Under the pieces are notes generated by a model. The model had not been told where the DNA came from. It saw only the letters and a list, made by a program, of their open reading frames with translations, and ran no database searches. Made by a program: the position numbers and the translations under genes. From contig JAAENN010000029.1 in assembly GCA_024224295.1 (NCBI GenBank), forward strand, positions 62,001 through 126,000: a DNA stretch of 64,000 bases. Reading direction: 5' to 3'. Position 1 is the first letter of the stretch. Every line of letters begins with the position of its first letter. This document shows positions 9,314 through 16,853 of the stretch, piece by piece. Source of the DNA: Shimia sp. GTDB lineage: Bacteria; Pseudomonadota; Alphaproteobacteria; Rhodobacterales; Rhodobacteraceae.

Positions 9314-10051
9314 ATGCGCGGCTTTACACTTTTGCTTCAGTCATTTCGACTGATCTTTGGAAACCTATCGCAATCCTTGCGCCTCTCTTCACCGTTGGTG
9401 GCTGTTCTGGTGGCCGCTCTTGTGATGTTTGGGCCTAGCTATTTCATCCAAGACGTTGACCCAACGAGCGCCAACGCGCTGCCTGTTGGAGCATTATTGT
9501 GTCAGCTTCTGACTCTCGTTGTCACGATGTGGGTGGCGGTTGCATGGCACCGGTTTGTGCTGCTTGAAGAATATCCCACTGGCGCATTGCCTGCGTTCCA
9601 CGGTGGGCGCGTGCTCGCATATTTCGGCTACGGCATTCTGCTAGGGTTGGTCGTGGGTTTTGCCACACTTTTAATGGGTACGCTTGTCGGTTTGGCTTTG
9701 TTCTGGGCACCTGTTCTGATGCTGGCCGGCATCATGATTGTAGCGATTTCAGGTGGTTGGGCATTCTATCGCCTTTCACCTATTTTGCTTGCTGCTGCCA
9801 TTGGAAAGAATATGCAAATGAAAGAAGCTTGGGCGGCAACCAAGCCTTTGTCCGGACCTATTCTCGGCGCAATGATTGTTTTCGTGGTTACAATCTTCGC
9901 ACTGGCTTTTCTGGGGGCTCTGATTGGCAGCGTCATCCCAATCTTGGGTGGTCTTTTTCTGTTGGCCTTTAATTGGCTCTACATTCTTCTTGGCGTGAGC
10001 TTCCTAACCACTCTCTACGGCGTTGCAGTCGAAGGCCGCTCGATCGACTGA
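9314..10051 (+). CDS. multi-span membrane protein of unknown function
   Basis: A 245-residue protein with about six hydrophobic segments: near 27-48, 60-80, 95-115, 118-145, 185-208 and 212-236. No catalytic motif or known family signature was recognised. The soluble parts are short: a conserved-looking WHRFVLLEEYP loop after the second span and an IGKNMQMKEAWAATKPLSGP loop before the fifth. AAGGGG precedes ATG 9314. It is divergent from argG and followed 50 bp later by ilvA, with which it may share a transcript. The function cannot be inferred. Confidence 0.8.
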   Translation: MRGFTLLLQSFRLIFGNLSQSLRLSSPLVAVLVAALVMFGPSYFIQDVDPTSANALPVGALLCQLLTLVVTMWVAVAWHRFVLLEEYPTGALPAFHGGRVLAYFGYGILLGLVVGFATLLMGTLVGLALFWAPVLMLAGIMIVAISGGWAFYRLSPILLAAAIGKNMQMKEAWAATKPLSGPILGAMIVFVVTIFALAFLGALIGSVIPILGGLFLLAFNWLYILLGVSFLTTLYGVAVEGRSID

Positions 10052-10101
10052 TCTGATCCCGCCCTCTTGCCAAAACGCGCGGCTTCGGCCACTCAGGGCA
10101 C

Positions 10102-11340
10102 ATGAGCGAATTTCGTAAATGTGCCCGCACTGCCGAAGCCGCCATGCGCAGCGTTTTTCCCGCCACGCCTCTGCAGCTGAATGCCCACCTCTCCGCCCGC
10201 TTTGGTGCCGACATCTGGCTCAAGCGCGAAGACCTCACACCTGTGCGGTCGTACAAGCTGCGCGGGGCTTTTAATGCCATGCGCAAAGTGCGTACAGAGA
10301 CCCCGGAGCAGCGGATTTTTGTCTGCGCCAGCGCCGGCAACCACGCCCAGGGTGTCGCCTATATGTGCAAACATTTTGATGTCAAAGGGGTGATCTACAT
10401 GCCGGTCACCACCCCACAACAAAAGATCTTCAAGACGCAGGTGTTTGGTGGTGACAACGTCGAAATCCGGCTTGTTGGAGACTATTTTGACGACACGCTG
10501 GCTGCGGCGCAGAGCTATTGTGTTGAAGTTGATGCAGCCTTTTTGTCTCCCTTTGACGACGAAGATGTGATCGAAGGCCAAGCCTCGGTGGCGGTCGAAA
10601 TTGAGGATCAGCTTGGTAAAACGCCTGATTACATTGTTTTGCCAGTGGGCGGCGGCGGTCTTTCCTCTGGTGTGTACAGCTATTTTGGCGCTGGGCCACA
10701 GTACACATTGGTTGAACCTGAGGGTGGCATGAGTCTCGCGGCCGCTTTGGAGGTTGGTGCGCCCACCACCCTGGCGCATGTCGATAGCTTTGTGGACGGT
10801 GCTGCCGTCGCGCGGATTGGTGATAAGACCTTCGCTCGTCTGGCAGCCTTAAGTCCTGAAAATGTGGTTGCCGCACCTGAAGACCGGATTTGCGCGACCA
10901 TGCTGGAGATGCTGAACGTTGAAGGCATCGTGCTGGAGCCTGCTGGCGCGCTTGCGGTGGATGCGCTCACCGATGTGGCCGATCAGATCAAAGGCAAAAC
11001 CGTGGTCTGTGTTACCTCGGGTGGCAATTTTGATTTTGAGCGGTTGCCCGAGGTTAAGGAACGGGCACAGCGTTATTCCGGGGTCAAAAAATACTTCATC
11101 CTGCGTATGCCACAGCGTCCTGGCGCTCTGCGTGATTTCTTGGAAACGCTGGGACCCGAAGATGATATCGCCCGGTTTGAGTATCTCAAAAAGTCTGCAC
11201 GCAATTTTGGATCTGTGCTGATCGGGATAGAAACCAGAAAACCTGAAAATTTTGATGCTCTGTTTGACCGTATTGAGGCGGCGGGTATGACCTACACTGA
11301 CATCACAAATGACGAAACCTTAGGGCAGTTTGTGCTCTAG
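10102..11340 (+). CDS. ilvA: threonine ammonia-lyase, biosynthetic type
   Basis: A 412-residue PLP enzyme converting threonine to 2-oxobutanoate, the first step of isoleucine synthesis. LKREDLTPVRSYKLRGAF carries the PLP lysine (Lys52); SAGNHAQG and the PVGGGG loop (about 180-185) bind substrate and cofactor phosphate. The C-terminal part from about 325 (YFILRMPQRPGALRDFL) is one ACT-like regulatory domain, as in short IlvA enzymes such as that of Bacillus, rather than the two of E. coli IlvA, so allosteric control by isoleucine or valine is likely. The MPQRPGALRDF motif favours the biosynthetic form. Confidence 0.95.
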   Translation: MSEFRKCARTAEAAMRSVFPATPLQLNAHLSARFGADIWLKREDLTPVRSYKLRGAFNAMRKVRTETPEQRIFVCASAGNHAQGVAYMCKHFDVKGVIYMPVTTPQQKIFKTQVFGGDNVEIRLVGDYFDDTLAAAQSYCVEVDAAFLSPFDDEDVIEGQASVAVEIEDQLGKTPDYIVLPVGGGGLSSGVYSYFGAGPQYTLVEPEGGMSLAAALEVGAPTTLAHVDSFVDGAAVARIGDKTFARLAALSPENVVAAPEDRICATMLEMLNVEGIVLEPAGALAVDALTDVADQIKGKTVVCVTSGGNFDFERLPEVKERAQRYSGVKKYFILRMPQRPGALRDFLETLGPEDDIARFEYLKKSARNFGSVLIGIETRKPENFDALFDRIEAAGMTYTDITNDETLGQFVL

Positions 11341-11492
11341 ACCGCCGGTCGCCTTTGTCTTCTGAGTGTTGCGGCGCATACGTGCGCATCAGTTTGTTGA
11401 GAATTGAATACAACAAATCGCGCCCACGCTGCTGCTTGGGCGGTCACATAGAATAAATTTTCTGCGCGATTGCGATAGTATCAGAGGGTCTT

Positions 11493-11816
11493 TCAGGCCG
11501 CGGCAAGTTTTTGTGCGAACACGTCCTTGCTTTCCTCAAACGATACCAAGATTGCGGGCACATCCACGGTGTCACCTTTGCCCGCAGCTGCCGCGGCTTC
11601 GCCTGCCTGGCAAAGTTGCGAGAACGTTCGGAAACCGAGGTTTAACGCCCCACCTTTTAGAAAGTGAAGATCTGCTTCAAGATCGGCAATGTTTGGATTG
11701 TCACGCAGCCGCGCGATCACTTCCTCAACTTCATCCAGAAAAAGCTCCACCACTTCACCAAAGTCTTCCGCGCCGATTTCATCGCGCAATTCTTCTACTC
11801 GTTCCCAGTCAATCAT
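11493..11816 (-). CDS. HPt phosphotransfer domain protein
   Basis: A 107-residue helical protein. DLHFLKGGALNLGF carries the phospho-accepting histidine in the HPt context (H-x-L-K-G-x-x-x-x-x-G). Such stand-alone domains relay phosphate between a hybrid kinase and a response regulator. The start is placed at ATG 11816 (MIDWERVEE), with GAGGA 7 bases upstream; longer versions lack a properly spaced site. It is divergent from a receiver-phosphatase regulator, a likely partner. No histidine kinase is present in the window. Confidence 0.88.
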   Translation of the reverse strand: MIDWERVEELRDEIGAEDFGEVVELFLDEVEEVIARLRDNPNIADLEADLHFLKGGALNLGFRTFSQLCQAGEAAAAAGKGDTVDVPAILVSFEESKDVFAQKLAAA

Positions 11817-11981
11817 GGGCATTTCCTCATTATTCACCCCTAGACACTGCCAGAAAAGTGTTAACAAATCCTAGATGATAAAATTTGAACTATCTCATTT
11901 TTACTTTTGACGGCATGTTAAGTAGCAAGACCATAATTGTGTTACACAAGAAGTCAAAATTTGCGCAAGGGCCCGGGAAGT

Positions 11982-13253
11982 TTGTCGACCACTCCTGTTC
12001 ATTCTGCTGAAAATAACGAGGCGCCGAATGTCGGCGTCATTAGGCGTGTCTTGCTGGTGGATGACAGCCGGGTGCAACGTCGCATTTTGAGCCTGTCTCT
12101 CAAGCGGGATGGGTACGACGTGATCGAGGCTGCTTCCGGTCAGGAAGCACTTGATATTTGTCGTGATGACCCGCCTGACTTGATTCTGTCGGACTGGATG
12201 ATGCCGGGAATGTCTGGTCTGGAGTTTTGTCGAGCCTTTCGTGAACTCAGCACAGAGAACTACGGCTACTTCATCCTCCTGACTTCCAAGAGTGAAAAAA
12301 CCGATGTTGCTCAAGGGTTTGATGCCGGTGCAGATGACTTCCTGACCAAGCCGGTAAACGGTTACGAGCTGCGCGCGCGGATCTCAGCGGCCGAACGCAT
12401 TCTGCGTATGGAGCGCGAGCTCACCGACAAGAATAAGGTGATCTCCGAAACGCTCGACGAGCTGCAGCGCCTGTATGACTCTCTCGACAACGACCTGCTA
12501 GCTGCCAAGAAGTTGCAGCAATCTCTTGTCCCCGATCGGTTCAAGGATTTTGACCGCGGTGCGGTCTCGCTTTTGTTGCAATCCTCAGGCCACGTGGGTG
12601 GTGACTTGGTCGGCCATTATAAGATCAGCAACACACGAATCGGTTTGTATGCAATCGATGTATCTGGCCATGGAATCAGCTCTGCGTTGATCACAGCGCG
12701 ACTCGCTGGCTACTTATCGGCGACCTCACCAGAGCATAATGTGGCCATGCAAGTGTTGCCGGATGGCAGCACAACGCATCTGCCGCCCGCCGAAGTTGTT
12801 GCCCGTCTTAATGAAATCATCCTCGACGAGATGGAGACCGAGCACTACTTCACTATGCTGCTCGCGGATGTCGATCTTGCAACAGGACACGTTATCCTTG
12901 CACAGGCTGGTCATCCACATCCGGTTATCCAGCGCGCTGATGGCTCGATTGAGCAGGAAGGCCCTGGTGGTCTGCCCGTAGGCCTGATCCCTGGTGCAGA
13001 GTTCTCACAATTCTGCATTGACCTCAACAAAGGCGACCGTCTGTTCCTGTTGTCGGACGGCGTTACCGAATGTCCTGATACCGGCAACGGTCTCTTGGGC
13101 GAAGAAGGTCTTGAGGCGCTGATGGTTGATCTCGCTGGACACGATCTTGAAGACACGCTTCAAGCCATGGTCTGGAAACTTGATGAGTTTTCTGGCGGCA
13201 AAGGTTTCCCGGATGATGTGTCGGGTATCTTGCTGGAATATCGCGGCGACTGA
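11982..13253 (+). CDS. response regulator with SpoIIE/PP2C-type serine phosphatase output
   Basis: About 423 residues. A receiver domain comes first: VLLVDDSRVQRR, LILSDWMMPGMSG (phospho-acceptor Asp) and FLTKPV. A coiled segment (ERELTDKNKVISETLDELQ) links it to a PP2C-like phosphatase of the RsbU/SpoIIE type: GGDLVGHYKI, YAIDVSGHGISSAL, LAQAGHPHPVI, LFLLSDGVTE and PDDVSGILLE hold metal-binding acidic residues. Such regulators dephosphorylate anti-sigma-factor antagonists. The reading frame has no ATG before the receiver; TTG 11982 is my choice, TTG 11937 and TTG 11961 are alternatives. It is divergent from the HPt gene. No anti-sigma or antagonist gene lies nearby. Confidence 0.88.
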   Translation: MSTTPVHSAENNEAPNVGVIRRVLLVDDSRVQRRILSLSLKRDGYDVIEAASGQEALDICRDDPPDLILSDWMMPGMSGLEFCRAFRELSTENYGYFILLTSKSEKTDVAQGFDAGADDFLTKPVNGYELRARISAAERILRMERELTDKNKVISETLDELQRLYDSLDNDLLAAKKLQQSLVPDRFKDFDRGAVSLLLQSSGHVGGDLVGHYKISNTRIGLYAIDVSGHGISSALITARLAGYLSATSPEHNVAMQVLPDGSTTHLPPAEVVARLNEIILDEMETEHYFTMLLADVDLATGHVILAQAGHPHPVIQRADGSIEQEGPGGLPVGLIPGAEFSQFCIDLNKGDRLFLLSDGVTECPDTGNGLLGEEGLEALMVDLAGHDLEDTLQAMVWKLDEFSGGKGFPDDVSGILLEYRGD

Positions 13254-13259
13254 GCCGAC

Positions 13260-13697
13260 TTACCGTAAAAACTGCGCTGCAAAATGCCGGTCTCCGGCAT
13301 TGCCCAATTGCGCGACGGCTTCTGCCATGTTCATCCAGACTGCCTCATGTCCCGGTTCCGTGGGGGGCCCAATCCGAAGAGTTGGCGTTGCTACATAGAT
13401 GGAGCAGAGCTTTTCGGCCCAAAGGTTATATTCTGGCATAGAGGTGAATCGCCGAAACGCCCCCAACCTGCGTGGCTTGGAAATGCGATAGCCGGTTTCT
13501 TCAAACACTTCACGCATCAAGGCCACGACGGGGGTTTCCCCCGGATCAATGCCGCCTCCGGGCAGTTGAAACTCGGGCACGGGTTCCGCCTGATGGGTGA
13601 GTAACATCTGCTCCCCTTTGAGCAGAACCGCATAAGCTCCGGGGCGCAATTTATAGGTCACATCCCGACGCGGCGGTGTTCCGAAACGTGGTATCAT
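13260..13697 (-). CDS. Nudix hydrolase
   Basis: A 145-residue enzyme. GGGIDPGETPVVALMREVFEETGY (from about residue 47) contains the Nudix box, GX5EX7REUXEEXGU, with the metal-binding REVFEE. It should cleave a nucleoside diphosphate linked to another group; the substrate cannot be predicted. It is convergent with the response regulator gene (6 bp between stops) and divergent from hslO. Confidence 0.9.
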   Translation of the reverse strand: MIPRFGTPPRRDVTYKLRPGAYAVLLKGEQMLLTHQAEPVPEFQLPGGGIDPGETPVVALMREVFEETGYRISKPRRLGAFRRFTSMPEYNLWAEKLCSIYVATPTLRIGPPTEPGHEAVWMNMAEAVAQLGNAGDRHFAAQFLR

Positions 13698-13708
13698 GCG
13701 TGAAACCC

Positions 13709-13736
13709 CTTTTTATCGCTCTTGCTGGCCCTATAT
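13709..13736 (+). promoter_or_regulatory. candidate RpoH heat-shock promoter for hslO
   Basis: CTTT at 13709-13712 and CCTATAT at 13730-13736 are 17 bp apart. The second element is identical to the -10 of the dnaK promoter in this window and matches the alphaproteobacterial RpoH consensus CYTATNT; the first matches CTTG in three of four bases. It lies 40 bp before the hslO start, and hslO is a known heat-shock gene in other bacteria. Confidence 0.5.
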
Positions 13737-13775
13737 GGTCGCGGTATGGCAAGGGAAGGCCGATAAGGAAACCCC

Positions 13776-14780
13776 ATGAAAGCTGCAAGCACAATTGCCT
13801 GGGACGACACAGTGCTGCCGTTCCAGTTGGATAACTCTGATATTCGCGGGCGCGTGGCCCGTCTTGATGGCGTGCTCTCTGGCGTGCTCAAACAGCATGC
13901 CTACCCGGAAAAGGTAGAGGCGCTGGTGGCCGAGATGGCCCTGCTGACCGCATTGATCGGCCAGACCATCAGCCTGCGCTGGAAGCTGTCACTGCAGGTG
14001 CAGACCAACGGCCCGGTGCGCATGATCGCCACAGATTACTATGCGCCGCAAAACGAAGGCGAGGCGGCCCGCATTCGCGCCTACGCCAGCTTTGACGAGG
14101 AACGCCTGACCGATGGTAACCCGTTTGACCAGCTCGGGAACGGCTATTTCGCCGTGCTGATTGACCAGGGTGACGGCATGAAGCCGTATCAAGGTATCTC
14201 CGGTTTGGTTGGCGGCTCGCTGCAGGCCTCAGCCGAAGCCTATTTTGCCCAGTCCGAACAACTGGCCACGCGCTTCTCTTTGAAGTTTGGCAAGTCGATC
14301 GAGCCTGGCGTGGGTGAGCATTGGCGGGCGGGAGGCGTCATGTTGCAACACATGCCCAAAGCCAGCCCTGAAGTCTCTGGAGAGGGTGGCAGCGGCGAAA
14401 GCGGCTATTTGCTGGCCAAAGATGTGGTCAACGAAGAAGACGCCGAAAACTGGAACCGCGCCAATATCCTTCTGGATTCGGTCGAGGAGCTGGAAATGAT
14501 CGGCCCGTCTGTACCGCCAACGGATCTTCTGGTGCGTCTGTTCCATGAGGAAGCGCCGCGTGTCTATGATGCGCAGTCGGTGAAATTTGGCTGCACCTGT
14601 TCTGAGGAGCGTGTGCGTCAGTCTTTGTCGATATACTCGGCCAAGGACATCGCCACGATGACCAAAGAAAACGGGCGTGTCACTGCTGACTGCCAATTCT
14701 GCGGCGCTCATTATGATCTCGATCCAGCCACGGTTGGATTTGAGGCCAAGACTGCGGACAGAGATGCCAAAGGCGCTTGA
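13776..14780 (+). CDS. hslO: redox-regulated chaperone Hsp33
   Basis: A 334-residue cytoplasmic holdase switched on by oxidation and heat. The C-terminal zinc site has the four expected cysteines: FGCTCSEERV and ADCQFCGAHY (C-x-C and C-x-x-C), which form disulfides under oxidative stress. The N-terminal domain shows the usual GVLSGVLKQHAYP and QTNGPVRMIATDYY blocks. The length is slightly above the usual 290 or so because of inserts around 95-110 and 205-225. A Nudix gene begins inside its 3' end (17 bp overlap), forming an operon with that gene and cca. Confidence 0.95.
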   Translation: MKAASTIAWDDTVLPFQLDNSDIRGRVARLDGVLSGVLKQHAYPEKVEALVAEMALLTALIGQTISLRWKLSLQVQTNGPVRMIATDYYAPQNEGEAARIRAYASFDEERLTDGNPFDQLGNGYFAVLIDQGDGMKPYQGISGLVGGSLQASAEAYFAQSEQLATRFSLKFGKSIEPGVGEHWRAGGVMLQHMPKASPEVSGEGGSGESGYLLAKDVVNEEDAENWNRANILLDSVEELEMIGPSVPPTDLLVRLFHEEAPRVYDAQSVKFGCTCSEERVRQSLSIYSAKDIATMTKENGRVTADCQFCGAHYDLDPATVGFEAKTADRDAKGA

Positions 14781-15372
14781 TCCGCTCCAACCCATCAAGG
14801 CCGCGTTGTCTCGTGACAGCGCGGCCTCTTCGGATTTTGATCTCAATCCCGATGTGGTCCTGCCCAAGGGCCGCAAGCTGCGACCGGCTGGCGTGCTTGT
14901 GCCGATCGAGATCAAACAGAACGTTCCTCATGTCATTCTGACCAAACGCGCCAGCCACCTGAAACACCACCCGGGGCAGATTTCATTTCCCGGAGGCAAG
15001 CAGGATGAGGGTGATGTGGATGTGATCGCGGCTGCGTTGCGGGAGGCGCGCGAAGAAATTGGTCTGCCTTTTAACAATGTAGAAGTGCTGGGAACGTTGC
15101 CCACCCATGAAACCGTCACCAGCTTCCTGGTAACACCGGTTTTGGGCCATGTTAGAAACACTTTTGACGTGATCCCGGAACCGGGCGAAGTCGAAGAAGT
15201 CTTCTCCGTACCGCTGCCCCATGTGACCAATCCTGCGTTCTTCTCTATCCAATCCCGCCGCTGGCAAGGCCAACGCCGTCACTACTTCACCGTGCCCTTT
15301 GGCCCCTATTATATCTGGGGCGCCACTGCTCGCATTCTGCGCGGCCTAGCAGAGCGGGTGTCGGGCATATGA
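14764..15372 (+). CDS. Nudix hydrolase, probable coenzyme A pyrophosphatase
   Basis: A 202-residue protein. The Nudix box is GGKQDEGDVDVIAAALREAREEIGL, preceded by LKHHPGQISFPGGK; the combination HxGQISFPGG with LREAxEEIGL marks the CoA-diphosphatase (NudL/YeaB) group. ATG 14764 is chosen, 17 bp inside hslO, because the longer reading frame would overlap hslO by more than 100 bp. The stop overlaps the cca start (ATGA at 15369). The CoA-type role follows from the family; the activity is not shown here. Confidence 0.85.
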   Translation: MPKALDPLQPIKAALSRDSAASSDFDLNPDVVLPKGRKLRPAGVLVPIEIKQNVPHVILTKRASHLKHHPGQISFPGGKQDEGDVDVIAAALREAREEIGLPFNNVEVLGTLPTHETVTSFLVTPVLGHVRNTFDVIPEPGEVEEVFSVPLPHVTNPAFFSIQSRRWQGQRRHYFTVPFGPYYIWGATARILRGLAERVSGI

Positions 15373-16526
15373 AGGTCTCTGGTGATTGGCTGACAGCCGC
15401 CTCAACACAAGCGGTTTGCGCCATGTTAGAGACACATGGGCACCAGGCTTTGTTGGTTGGAGGCTGTGTACGCAACGCGCTTTTGGGCGCACCGGTGAAT
15501 GACATCGACATCTCCACCGATGCCCGCCCGGAAAGGGTGATGGAGCTCGCCAAAGGCGCTGGGCTCAATGCGATTCCTACGGGTATCGAACACGGTACGA
15601 TCACCGTGGTGGCGGATGGCGTCCCTCACGAGATCACCACCTTCCGCCATGATGTAGAAACCGACGGCCGCCGCGCAGTCGTCGCTTTCTCTGACAGTGT
15701 TGAGGATGACGCCCGCCGTCGCGACTTCACGATGAACGCACTATACGCCCGACCCGACGGCACCGTTGTGGACCCATTAGGCGGCATCGAAGATCTCAAA
15801 GCCCGCCGCCTACGCTTCATCGACAACGCTGAAGACCGCATTCGCGAAGACTACTTGCGAATCTTGCGGTATTTCCGTTTTCACGCCTATTACGGCGACC
15901 CAGCCGAAGGCATGGACCCCGAAGCCCTCGCCGCCATTGCGGCCAACATCGACGGCCTATCCTCCCTGTCTCGCGAACGGGTGGGAAGCGAGACCGTAAA
16001 ACTTATGGGTGCCCCTGATCCAGCCCCGTCTGTCGCCGCCATGCGCCAGACCGGCGCGCTCACCGCCATCCTCCCGGGCACAGATGACCGTGCATTGGCG
16101 CCCCTGGTCCATCTGGAAGACGTGTTTTCTGTGGCAATCGATCCAATCCGCCGTCTGACGGTTTTGGGGGGTGACAACATTGCCGAGGCTCTGCGGCTGT
16201 CCAAAAAGGCGGCCCGCCATCGCGATGTGTTGCGTAACGGGCTTGAGTCGTCTGACACCCCCGGCGCTCTGGGCTACCATCACGGTGCCGAGGTTGCGAC
16301 CTCTATCCTGCTCTTACGCGCGGCTGTTTTTGAAATGCCTCTGATGCCGGATGGTGTGATTGCCGTGCAAAAGGGTGCCGAGGCAAAGTTCCCGATACGC
16401 CCAGCAGATCTTATTGACCGCTTTCAAGGTGCGGCGCTGGGCAGGACGCTTAAGCAACTCGAATCACGTTGGATCACATCCGACTTCTCGCTGACAAAAC
16501 CCGAGCTCCTCGACACACTTTCCTGA
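15369..16526 (+). CDS. cca: CCA tRNA nucleotidyltransferase / poly(A) polymerase family protein
   Basis: A 385-residue class II nucleotidyltransferase. LLVGGCVRNALLG followed by DIDIS supplies the GG loop and the two metal-binding aspartates; TFRHDVETDGRRAVV, RRDFTMNAL and the RILRYFRFHAYYG helix are the signatures of the CCA-adding/poly(A) polymerase group. It should add or repair the CCA end of tRNA. No tRNA gene is in the window to indicate whether CCA is encoded. The start overlaps the Nudix stop by 4 bp. Confidence 0.92.
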   Translation: MKVSGDWLTAASTQAVCAMLETHGHQALLVGGCVRNALLGAPVNDIDISTDARPERVMELAKGAGLNAIPTGIEHGTITVVADGVPHEITTFRHDVETDGRRAVVAFSDSVEDDARRRDFTMNALYARPDGTVVDPLGGIEDLKARRLRFIDNAEDRIREDYLRILRYFRFHAYYGDPAEGMDPEALAAIAANIDGLSSLSRERVGSETVKLMGAPDPAPSVAAMRQTGALTAILPGTDDRALAPLVHLEDVFSVAIDPIRRLTVLGGDNIAEALRLSKKAARHRDVLRNGLESSDTPGALGYHHGAEVATSILLLRAAVFEMPLMPDGVIAVQKGAEAKFPIRPADLIDRFQGAALGRTLKQLESRWITSDFSLTKPELLDTLS

Positions 16527-16623
16527 CTCTGCCACGCTGACCCAGCCTGAGTGTTGCGTCTTCAAACAGTGCAACACCTTGCGCGCGTTGTGTTTACCTG
16601 ATCCCGCAGCACAAATCCCACAC

Positions 16624-16667
16624 CTCCGCGTTGCAGACGTATTACCGACACGATACCGACGTGCCAA
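16624..16667 (+). repeat. tandem 11-bp direct repeats (family member 2)
   Basis: Two clear units, AGACGTATTAC (16635-16645) and CGACACGATAC (16646-16656), are flanked in phase by weaker units CTCCGCGTTGC and CGACGTGCCAA. Pattern and 11-bp period match the repeats at 1356-1388 and 44552-44595. It lies 20 bp upstream of a TTGACG hexamer that may be a -35 for the ABC exporter gene. Confidence 0.7.
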
Positions 16668-16747
16668 AGGTCGGGTAAATCATAGGTTGACGCAAACGCA
16701 ACACTGCGCCAGCATGCCGACAGCTCAAACATGAGAAGGAGTGCAAG

Positions 16748-16774
16748 ATGTATCGCGGGATCTGGTTTTCATAA
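16748..16774 (+). promoter_or_regulatory. possible 8-codon leader reading frame
   Basis: ATG at 16748 starts MYRGIWFS and stops at TAA. GAAGGAG lies 7 bases upstream, a better ribosome site than many real genes here have. A stem follows at about 16783-16802, then the exporter gene at 16854. It may be a leader peptide that couples ribosome position to downstream expression, or a gene remnant. There is no direct proof. Confidence 0.35.
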
Positions 16775-16853
16775 GCCTATCTGACCGCTGTGGCGGCCAG
16801 AGATGGCAAGTCACTTCATTTTGCACAATCCACTGTTTTTTCAGGACATTCTC

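Larger units (their letters stand above)
16527..16853. other. 327-bp intergenic region with repeats and a leader-type short reading frame
   Basis: The region between cca and the ABC exporter gene holds an inverted repeat GTGTTGC/GCAACAC (16551-16557 and 16571-16577), which could be a weak stop for cca since no T-run follows; the 11-bp repeats at 16624-16667; a TTGACG hexamer at 16687-16692 that could be a -35; and an 8-codon reading frame with a strong ribosome site at 16748. After it comes a stem with arms CTGACCGC and GCGGCCAG (about 16783-16802). No larger gene is seen. Confidence 0.6.

Noticed and set aside
7987..9438. 483-codon plus-strand frame across argG
   Set aside because: It is the complement of argG with no ribosome site; argG is unmistakable on the other strand.
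11395..11470. Possible RNA or tRNA in the ilvA-HPt gap
   Set aside because: No cloverleaf, no T-run; only short inverted repeats such as GCGCA/TGCGC were seen.
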